A stretch of 21,111 nt of DNA, taken from NCBI GenBank assembly GCA_964545855.1, contig CAZJHD010000073.1, positions 1 through 21,111 of the forward strand, written 5' to 3'. A program made the translations under genes and the position numbers. The notes under the pieces are model-generated. The model made no database searches and was not told the DNA's origin. It saw only the letters and a program-made list of their open reading frames with translations. The stretch comes from CAZJHD01 sp964545855. GTDB lineage: Bacteria > Planctomycetota > UBA1135 > JACQFD01. Below, in pieces: positions 15,549-21,111 of this stretch (position 1 is the first letter of the stretch; each line of letters begins with the position of its first letter).

Positions 15549-16523
15549 ATGAGTCGATTCGCCTTCCCCCTGGGAGCGTTCGTGCTCACTGCCGCAGCCC
15601 TCGCGACGAACGCGTCCGCGCAGGTGGCCGTCGGCAGCACGCTCCCGAACTTCGAGCTGAAGGATTTCGCGCAGACGAAGGCGACGTCCGTCGCCGACTT
15701 CACCGGACGTGCCGTCCTCTACGAGTTCTTCGCCTTCTGGTGAGGACCCTGCGGCTCGGCGGTCCCTCACCTGAACGAGCTTCAAGAGAAGTTCGGACCG
15801 AAGGGACTGTCGATCGTCGGCGTGACCGACGAGAGCAAGGGCGAGACGGAGGACTGGATCGAGGAGAAGGGCGCGAAGTACGCCTATGCCTACGACAAGG
15901 GCGGGAAGCTCTCGCGCATCTGCGGTGTGTCGGGCATCCCCGACTCGGTGCTCGTCGATGCGCGCGGCGTCGTGGTCTACAAGGGCCACCCGGCGTCGCT
16001 CACGGAGGAGATGGTCGAGAAGGCCTGCCAGGGCGCCCTCGCAACGCCGCTCTTCGAGCTGCCGCGCGCCTTCGCCAAAGTGCGGACGGCCATCACGAAG
16101 GGCGATCTCGGCGCCGCCTTGAAGGCCGCCGAGTCGCTGGCGGAGGGCTCCTCGCCGCCGGAGGGCGCTGCCCAGGTGCTGGCATCGGTGCAGTCGATGA
16201 TCCGCGGGTCCATCACGAGCGCCGACACGCTCCTCGCGGCCGGCGACGTCCTGGAGGCCCACCGCGAGTACACGCGGCTCGCGAAGGCGCTGAAGGGCCT
16301 CCCGGAGGAGGAGAAGGCGAAGGAGGGCCTCGCGCGCATCGCGAAGGACCCCCAGGCCAAGGAGTCGATGAAGCTCCTCGCCGAGCTCGAGAAGCTCCTC
16401 GACCTGCCGACGAAGAGCAGCAAGGACAAGGTGCGCCGCAGCGAGGAGCTCCGCGCCTTCTCTCGCAAGCACTCCGGGACCTTCGCCGCGGAGAAGGCGA
16501 AGGCAGCGATCGGCACCGACTGA
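15549..16523 (+). CDS. exported TlpA-like thioredoxin-fold selenoprotein (in-frame TGA read as Sec65)
   Basis: One frame runs from ATG 15549 to TGA 16523, interrupted only by TGA at 15741-15743; read through, it gives 324 residues. Residues 1-24 are a signal peptide ending ASA before Gln25. GSTLPNFELKDF (29-40) and AVLYEFFAFW (55-64) are the usual strands before a TlpA/thioredoxin active site. Next comes the TGA, then GPCGSAVPHLNELQEKFG. Cys-x-x-Cys is thus Sec65-Gly-Pro-Cys68. GLSIVGVTDE follows, and GVSGIPDSVLVD carries the cis-proline (Pro131). Residues about 165-324 are a helical extension (VLEAHREYTRLAKALK), roughly doubling normal TlpA length. It likely reduces or exchanges disulfides, or reduces peroxides, in the periplasm. 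UGA ends most genes here and Trp64 uses TGG, so a genome-wide code change is excluded. A Cys-codon mutation or sequencing error is the main alternative. Confidence 0.82.
15739..15771 (+). promoter_or_regulatory. candidate bacterial SECIS hairpin at the in-frame UGA
   Basis: The arm 15739-15748 (GGTGAGGACC, which includes the TGA) pairs with 15761-15771 (GGTCCCTCACC). This forms 10 pairs with a single bulged C. Above it, after an unpaired CU (15749-15750), GC/GC pairs close a GGCUCG apical loop (15753-15758). Stem, small 5' bulge, two GC pairs and a G-rich 6-base loop resemble the upper part of the E. coli fdhF SECIS, as I remember it. The loop starts only 10 bases after the UGA, closer than the roughly 16-37 expected, so the match is imperfect. 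An alternative fold pairs GCTCG (15754-15758) with CGAGC (15776-15780). Confidence 0.5.
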
Positions 16524-16553
16524 CCACCGATCGCTCGATTCGTTTCTCTCCGA

Positions 16554-16588
16554 AGCGGCGCGGGACGGTTCTCCACTCCCGCGCCGCT
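16554..16588 (+). terminator. strong hairpin after the selenoprotein gene
   Basis: AGCGGCGCGGGA pairs perfectly with TCCCGCGCCGCT, a 12-base stem with an 11-base loop, starting 31 bases after the stop of the selenoprotein gene. It is the longest perfect stem I found in the window. Only a weak pyrimidine stretch (CTCATTCC) follows, so it may be a terminator or a 3'-end stabiliser. It suggests that the S9 peptidase gene has its own promoter within 16524-16632 or relies on read-through. Confidence 0.55.
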
Positions 16589-16632
16589 CTCATTCCAACG
16601 CTTCACTCCCCACGCGAGCACGGGCCCCCGCC

Positions 16633-19068
16633 ATGCACCGATTCCTCCCGATCACGGCACTCCTCCTCCTCGCGCCGGCGGCCTTCGCCCAGACGGGATA
16701 CAAGCTGCCGCCGCCCGAGGTCGTGGCCCTCGTCGACGCGCCGGTCCCGAAGTCGACCCGCTTCAGCCCGGACCACCGGTACCTGCTGCTGGGCGAGCGC
16801 GACGCGCTCCCGTCGATCGAGGAGCTCTCGCGGAGGATGCTGCGTCTCGCGGGGATGCGCATCGACCCGGCGGCGAACGGGTCCTTCCGCACGGGCTACG
16901 AGCGCAAGCTCTGGCTGCAGGACCTGAAGAGCTTCTCCGCACCCGTCGCGGTCGGCCTTCCGGAGGGATCGAAGATCGGATCCGCCGACTGGTCGCACAA
17001 CGGGACGCTGATCGCGGTGCAGACGATCGAGGACGAGGGCACCGATCTCTGGGTCGTGTCGGTCGACGCGCCCGATCGCCCCCGCCGCGTCGCGCGCGGC
17101 TTGAACGGGGTGCTGGGGCGCTCCGCGACCTGGATGCCCGACGGCACGTCTCTCCTGTGCCTCCTCGTGCCCGCGACGCGCGGAGCCGAGCCGGCGGCGC
17201 CGCGCGTCCCCCGCGGGCCGAACGTGCAGGAGACGTCGGGCTCGACGGCTCCGATCCGCACCTACCAAGACCTGCTCTCGAGCCCGCACGACGAGGCACT
17301 CTTCGAGCATTTCGCGACGAGCCAGATCGCGATCGTCCCCGCCGATGGCGGTCCGGCGGCGCCGATCGGCGCGCCGGCGCTGCACTCCGACGTCGACGTC
17401 TCGCCCGACGGCCGGTTCCTCCTCGTGTCGCGCATCCACCGGCCCTACTCGTGGCTCTTCCCGGCGTCGTCCTTCCCGGAGACCGTGGAGGTGTGGGACC
17501 GGTCGGCGAAGTCGGTGCGCCTCGTCGCGGAGGTGCCCCTCGGCGACAACATCCCCATGGAAGGAGTCCGCACCGGACCGCGATCCATCGGCTGGCGGCC
17601 GGGCACGCCCGCGACGCTCGTCTGGGCCGAGGCCCTCGACGGCGGCGATCCGAAGCGCGAAGCGGAGCATCGCGACCGATGGCTCACGCTGTCGGCGCCC
17701 TTCGACGGTGAGCCCCTCCCGCTGCTGAAGACCGTGCACCGCGCGCGCGGCCTCCAGTGGTGCGAGCAGCCGGGCCTCGTCTTCGCGTCGGACTACGACC
17801 GCGACCGCCGGTGGACGCGCACGTGGCTCCACTTCCTCGACACGCCGGGCAAGGAGCCGAAGCTCGTCGAGGACCGGAACGTGCGCGACCGCTACGGCGA
17901 TCCGGGCAGCTTCCTCACGAAGGAGGACGCGACGGGGCGGCGCCTCGTGCGGCAGGAAGGGCCCTGGGTCTACCGCAGCGGGTCCGGGTCGACGGCCGAG
18001 GGAGATCTCCCCTTCCTCGACCGCCAGAACCTGGAAACGCTCGAGACGGAGCGTCTCTGGCGCTGCGAGAAGGGCAGCTACGAATCCGTCGTCGACCTCC
18101 TCGCCGCGACGCCGCTCACCGTCGTGACGCGGCACGAATCGCCGGAGTCTCCGCCGAACCTGTGGATCCGCATCCGCGGCGAGGGCGGCGCTTCGGGCGA
18201 CATCGCGCTCACGAGCGATCCCGACCCCACGCCGCAGATCCGCGGCATCAAGAAGGAGCTCGTCACCTACGACCGCGCCGACGGCGTGAAGCTCTCGGCG
18301 ACGCTCTACCTCCCGGCCGACTGGAAGGCGGGCACGCGGCTGCCGCTCTTCCTCTGGGCCTATCCGCTCGAGTACACCGACCCCGCCACGGCCGGGCAGG
18401 TGAGCGGCAGCCCGTGGCGCTTCACGCGCATCGCGGGTTCCTCGCAGCTCCATCTCGTCACGCAGGGCTGGGCCGTCATGGACGGCGCCACGATGCCCGT
18501 CGTGGGCGACCCCGAGACGATGAACGACACGTTCCGCGACCAGATCGTCTCCTCGGCGAAGGCCGCCATCGACAAGGCCGTGTCCATGGGAGTCGCGGAC
18601 CGCGACCGCGTGGCCGTCGGAGGCCACAGCTACGGCGCGTTCATGACGGCGAACCTGCTCGCGCACTGCGACCTGTTCCGCGCCGGCGTCGCGCGCAGCG
18701 GCGCCTACAACCGCACGCTCACGCCCTTCGGCTTCCAGTCGGAGCGCCGGACGATCTGGGAGGCGCCGAAGGCCTACACGGAGCTGTCGCCCTTCTTCTT
18801 CGCCCACAAGATCCGCACGCCGCTGCTGATGATCCACGGCGAGGCGGACAACAACTCGGGAACCTTCCCGATCCAGTCGGAGCGTCTCTACCAGGCGATC
18901 AAGGGAAACGGCGGTACGGCGCGCCTCGTGATGCTGCCCCACGAGAGCCACGGCTATCAGGCGCGCGAGTCGGTGCTCCACATGCTCGCCGAGACGATCG
19001 AGTGGCTCGACGAGCACGTGAAGAGCGTGCCGCGCGCGAAGGCCTCCGAGGCGAGCACCGCGCGGTAG
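16633..19068 (+). CDS. exported S9 family (prolyl oligopeptidase-type) serine peptidase
   Basis: An 811-residue peptidase with signal peptide MHRFLPITALLLLAPAAFA, cleaved before Gln20. Residues about 30-560 form a beta-propeller-like region with WD/TolB-like strands (STRFSPDHRYLLLGER, DVDVSPDGRFLLVSR). The alpha/beta-hydrolase domain follows (about 570-800). It has VAVGGHSYGAFMTANLLAH with nucleophile Ser666, IHGEADNNSGT with Asp739, and HESHGY with His773, so the catalytic triad is complete. The block SGAYNRTLTPFGFQSERRTIWEA after the nucleophile is close to the glutamyl endopeptidase (S9D) subgroup, including the plant chloroplast CGEP type. Substrate preference for Glu is therefore possible but inferred. 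Start ATG at 16633 gives the signal at the N-terminus; no clear ribosome site. The stop is TAG. It probably degrades peptides in the periplasm. Confidence 0.92.
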   Translation: MHRFLPITALLLLAPAAFAQTGYKLPPPEVVALVDAPVPKSTRFSPDHRYLLLGERDALPSIEELSRRMLRLAGMRIDPAANGSFRTGYERKLWLQDLKSFSAPVAVGLPEGSKIGSADWSHNGTLIAVQTIEDEGTDLWVVSVDAPDRPRRVARGLNGVLGRSATWMPDGTSLLCLLVPATRGAEPAAPRVPRGPNVQETSGSTAPIRTYQDLLSSPHDEALFEHFATSQIAIVPADGGPAAPIGAPALHSDVDVSPDGRFLLVSRIHRPYSWLFPASSFPETVEVWDRSAKSVRLVAEVPLGDNIPMEGVRTGPRSIGWRPGTPATLVWAEALDGGDPKREAEHRDRWLTLSAPFDGEPLPLLKTVHRARGLQWCEQPGLVFASDYDRDRRWTRTWLHFLDTPGKEPKLVEDRNVRDRYGDPGSFLTKEDATGRRLVRQEGPWVYRSGSGSTAEGDLPFLDRQNLETLETERLWRCEKGSYESVVDLLAATPLTVVTRHESPESPPNLWIRIRGEGGASGDIALTSDPDPTPQIRGIKKELVTYDRADGVKLSATLYLPADWKAGTRLPLFLWAYPLEYTDPATAGQVSGSPWRFTRIAGSSQLHLVTQGWAVMDGATMPVVGDPETMNDTFRDQIVSSAKAAIDKAVSMGVADRDRVAVGGHSYGAFMTANLLAHCDLFRAGVARSGAYNRTLTPFGFQSERRTIWEAPKAYTELSPFFFAHKIRTPLLMIHGEADNNSGTFPIQSERLYQAIKGNGGTARLVMLPHESHGYQARESVLHMLAETIEWLDEHVKSVPRAKASEASTAR

Positions 19069-19107
19069 GAGTCGTACCTCCGGCTTCCTGCCCGTGCATG
19101 CCGCTCC

Positions 19108-19512
19108 GTGATCGAGATCCCCCGCGACCGCTTGACGATCCGCTTCGCCCGCTCCGGCGGGCCTGGAGGCCAGAACGTCAACAAGGTGGAGACGAAGGCC
19201 GAGATCCGCTTCGTCGTCGCGGAGGCCGACTGGATCCCGGAGCCCGCGCGGCGGCGGCTCGGGATGCTGCAGCGCAATCGCATCACGCGCGGCGGCGAGC
19301 TCGTGATCGCCTCCGAGCGCTTCCGCAGCCAGTCCCGCAACATCGAGGACTGCCTCGACCGCCTGCACGGGATGCTGGAGGCGGCGCGTCACGCTCCGAA
19401 GAAGCGGATCCCCACGAAGGCGACGCGCGGCTCCCAGCGTCGGCGCCTCGAGAGCAAGACGAAGCGGTCGGCGACGAAGAAGGGGCGGCGCTGGCGGCCG
19501 AACGGCGAATGA
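19108..19512 (+). CDS. arfB: ribosome-rescue peptidyl-tRNA hydrolase ArfB (YaeJ)
   Basis: ArfB releases stalled peptides from ribosomes lacking a stop codon. The 134-residue protein is the usual length. It has the class I release-factor catalytic motif SGGPGGQNVNKVETK, with GGQ at residues 20-22. It also has the RF-1 domain end (ASERFRSQSRNIEDCLDRL) and a lysine/arginine-rich tail (KKRIPTKATRGSQRRRLESK), which in this family lies in the empty mRNA channel. No decoding domain is present, which separates it from RF1 and RF2. The GTG at 19108 is the first possible start after the in-frame TAG that ends the peptidase gene, so it is well fixed. There is no evident ribosome site. The stop overlaps the next gene's ATG (ATGA). 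Confidence 0.94.
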   Translation: MIEIPRDRLTIRFARSGGPGGQNVNKVETKAEIRFVVAEADWIPEPARRRLGMLQRNRITRGGELVIASERFRSQSRNIEDCLDRLHGMLEAARHAPKKRIPTKATRGSQRRRLESKTKRSATKKGRRWRPNGE

Positions 19513-19931
19513 GCGGCGCGGCTCCGCAGCCCGCCGCGGCGCTCCGCGCCTACGCCGAGGAACGCGTCGGCGGCGCGGACCTCGAGGGATGCGTCCTCGT
19601 GACGCGCGTCGCCGCCTGCGAGCGCTGCGGCGGATCGGCGCTCGGAGTCCGCGTCGACCGGCGTCTCGGCGACGAGCGCGGCGACTTCCACGGAGAGATC
19701 CACGTGACGTGCGCGGAGTGCGGCGACGCCTGGAGCGTCCTGTCGGTGCGCCAGTACGGGGACGAGGGTCCGCCGGTCGCCGTCGAGACGCCGCGCTGCG
19801 AGTGCGGGAGCGACACGTTCTCCGTCGCCCTCTGCGACCGCTACGAGGACTGGGGCTACTTCGACGAGGGCGCGGTGGCGGCCCAGTGCGCGCTCTGCGG
19901 CGCCCTGCGCGTTCTCGCCGACACCGACTGA
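19509..19931 (+). CDS. cysteine-rich protein with two zinc-ribbon-like units, unknown function
   Basis: A 140-residue protein that I do not recognise. It has four knuckle-like cysteine pairs: CERC (37-40), CAEC (68-71), CEC (97-99) and CALC (127-130). They arrange as two successive units. Each has a first cysteine pair, about 28 residues of beta-type sequence, and a second pair followed by Gly (HVTCAECGDAW and AAQCALCGALR). This suggests an internal duplication of a zinc ribbon. Extra cysteines occur at 28 and 109. There is no signal peptide. The ATG overlaps the arfB stop (ATGA), so co-translation with arfB is likely, and a role around translation or nucleic acids is possible but unproven. 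It converges with the next gene, with 9 bases between stops. Confidence 0.78.
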   Translation: MSGAAPQPAAALRAYAEERVGGADLEGCVLVTRVAACERCGGSALGVRVDRRLGDERGDFHGEIHVTCAECGDAWSVLSVRQYGDEGPPVAVETPRCECGSDTFSVALCDRYEDWGYFDEGAVAAQCALCGALRVLADTD

Positions 19932-19944
19932 CGATGCGCGTCAG
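19928..19944. terminator. shared bidirectional hairpin over both convergent stop codons
   Basis: CTGACG (19928-19933) pairs perfectly with CGTCAG (19939-19944) around an ATGCG loop. The stem contains the TGA stops of both the zinc-ribbon gene and the opposing gene. No T-run is present. It repeats the arrangement seen at 10398-10431. Confidence 0.42.
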
Positions 19945-21111
19945 GGGAGGCGCGGGTGCCAGAGGATCTCCTCGCCCGGCGCCGCGTGGAACGTCGCCCG
20001 GTCGGATCCCTGGAAGCCGGGATCGTAGGCGTTCACCTCGAAGCTCCCCGGCGCAAGACCCTCGAGGCGGTAGGCGCCGTCGGTCCCCGACTCGGTCCAG
20101 CTCGACGCGAAGCGACCGTACTCGCCCACCTGGATCATCACGCCGGCGAGCGGCGCCCCCTGCGCGTCGCGCGCCGTGCCCATCAGCACGGCGCCGCGCT
20201 CGAGACGCACCTCGACGCGCGCGGGCGCTTCCGGCCGCACGTCGGTGCGCACGGATCCGATGGCGGCGCCCGGCATGCGCGCGCGGGCGTCGAGCGAACC
20301 GAGGGGCAGCCCGTCGGCGCGGAATCGGCCCACGAGATCGGTGCGGAGGACGATCCCCGAGGCGCGCTCGCCCCAGGCCTGGCCGCCGGAGTAGACGGAG
20401 CCCGTCAGCTTCTCCTGAGGCGTCTCCTCGAAGCCGACCAGCACGAGCGCACCCGGCGCGGCGCGTCCGGCCGGGTCGATCACCACTCCCTCCACGGCGC
20501 CGCCGGGACCGGACAGGACGAGGCGTACCTCGAGACGCTCGCCCTCGACTTGCCCGGGGGTCGAGGTCGCGATCGCGAGCGAAGGCGCGTGGCCTGGCGC
20601 TCGCGCGAAGAGCAAGCGCCCGTAGCCGAGCGATTCGAGGCGGAATCGTCCCGCGCCGTCGGCGAGCGCCGCCGGCCGCTCCGGCTTCGGATCGAAGGTG
20701 CGCGGCTGGATCCAGATCTCGGCGCCGGCGACCGAGAGCCCGCGCGCGTCGACCACCGCGCCCTCGACGTCGAATCCGCGCGGGACCTCGAGGAGATGGG
20801 TGCCCGTTGCTCCCGCCGGCAGGAGGAGCTGGCCGCGTCCCGCACCGGCGCGCTCCACACGGAGGACGAGCGGAGCTTCCGGGCTCGCGAGCCGGAACGT
20901 CCCGTCGTCGCCGCTCACATGCAGAGTCGATCGCAGATGCGCGTCGGGCGAGCCGTTGCTCCTCGCGAGGACCGCGATTCCGGGCGCCGGCCGGCCGTCG
21001 CTCTCCCGAAGGACGCGCACGACGACGGGCTCGCTCAGGGGCTCCGGCCTCGGCGTCTCCCCCGCGACGGCCGCCGGCCCCCGCTCGGGCGCGCGCGTGC
21101 GATCGGCGGGC
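19941..21111 (-). CDS. partial: protein with carboxypeptidase-regulatory-like (Ig-like) repeats, N-terminus beyond window
   Basis: The frame is open through the right edge of the window, so the gene is truncated at its 5' end; 389 residues are visible. At least three beta-sandwich repeats of the carboxypeptidase-regulatory or SpaA/Cna-B-like type are seen. They begin at VEGAVVDARGLSVAGAEIWI, VEGVVIDPAGRAAPGALVLV and LMGTARDAQGAPLAGVMIQV. Each is followed by a GxFRL/GxYRLEGL-type strand and ends near GSFEVNAYDPGF. A fourth, poorer copy (VRVLRESDGRPAPGIAVLA) comes before them. The most upstream visible part is Pro/Glu-rich (ETPRPEPLSEPV), probably a linker. Such proteins are usually exported and serve as surface or periplasmic binding modules. 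The GTG at 21020 is internal, not a start. Identity of the whole protein cannot be judged. Confidence 0.78.
   Translation of the reverse strand, partial: PADRTRAPERGPAAVAGETPRPEPLSEPVVVRVLRESDGRPAPGIAVLARSNGSPDAHLRSTLHVSGDDGTFRLASPEAPLVLRVERAGAGRGQLLLPAGATGTHLLEVPRGFDVEGAVVDARGLSVAGAEIWIQPRTFDPKPERPAALADGAGRFRLESLGYGRLLFARAPGHAPSLAIATSTPGQVEGERLEVRLVLSGPGGAVEGVVIDPAGRAAPGALVLVGFEETPQEKLTGSVYSGGQAWGERASGIVLRTDLVGRFRADGLPLGSLDARARMPGAAIGSVRTDVRPEAPARVEVRLERGAVLMGTARDAQGAPLAGVMIQVGEYGRFASSWTESGTDGAYRLEGLAPGSFEVNAYDPGFQGSDRATFHAAPGEEILWHPRLP

Noticed and set aside
15549..15743. A separate 64-residue gene ending at the TGA, followed by an independent gene starting at GTG 15822
   Set aside because: The fragment would end inside the thioredoxin active site, and the downstream piece would lack signal peptide, active site and ribosome site. 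Both parts are in the same frame and together make one complete family member.
15741..15743. Pseudogene or nonsense mutation in the thioredoxin-like gene
   Set aside because: No other lesion exists in 975 bases, codon use stays normal after the TGA, and the stop hits precisely the one Cys codon where Sec is known to function. A sequencing error remains possible and is listed as the refuting test.
15740..16927. Plus-strand open frame across the selenoprotein and peptidase genes
   Set aside because: It is the wrong frame for both genes and low complexity; a shadow.
16603..19392. 929-residue minus-strand open frame antisense to the S9 peptidase gene
   Set aside because: It is a GC-driven shadow frame with low-complexity translation. 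The plus-strand gene has signal peptide and full catalytic triad.

Overview
The window is very GC-rich bacterial chromosomal DNA, tightly packed with 16 protein genes (one cut by the right edge) and no gaps over 230 bases. I see no tRNA, rRNA, CRISPR array, transposase or phage gene. Export-signal proteins, a sulfatase-fold hydrolase, a HEAT-repeat protein joined to a multihaem cytochrome, and a secreted protein with the HEWGTFTS motif fit Planctomycetota or a similar high-GC environmental lineage. This placement is an inference; no phylogenetic marker is present.

Region 1 (81-9282, all minus strand, read from right to left): a sulfatase-superfamily hydrolase; dihydrolipoyl dehydrogenase (lpdA); an unrecognised coiled-coil protein; octanoyltransferase (lipB); a hotdog thioesterase; a single-chain ADP-forming acyl-CoA synthetase; and tRNA pseudouridine synthase D (truD). 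The last four are packed as one operon, with three successive 4-base GTGA stop/start overlaps. The theme is lipoate-dependent 2-oxoacid metabolism and acyl-CoA turnover.

Region 2 (9421-11697): a plus-strand DUF3553-type protein converges with a minus-strand secreted HEWGTFTS protein. Their two stop codons lie within one shared hairpin.

Region 3 (11911-19931, all plus strand): an exported HEAT-repeat protein translationally coupled to a pentahaem cytochrome c; an exported thioredoxin-fold protein; an exported S9 prolyl-oligopeptidase-type peptidase; ArfB; and a duplicated zinc-ribbon protein. A partial minus-strand protein with carboxypeptidase-regulatory-like repeats closes the window.

The main discovery is the thioredoxin-fold gene at 15549-16523. 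Its frame is open on both sides of one in-frame TGA (15741-15743), which sits exactly where the first cysteine of the WCGPC active site belongs. UGA serves as an ordinary stop for most genes here, and a strong hairpin begins at the TGA. The best reading is an exported TlpA-like selenoprotein with a Sec-Gly-Pro-Cys redox centre and a long helical C-terminal extension. Standard gene calling would split it into a 64-residue fragment and a headless 233-residue 'hypothetical' protein.
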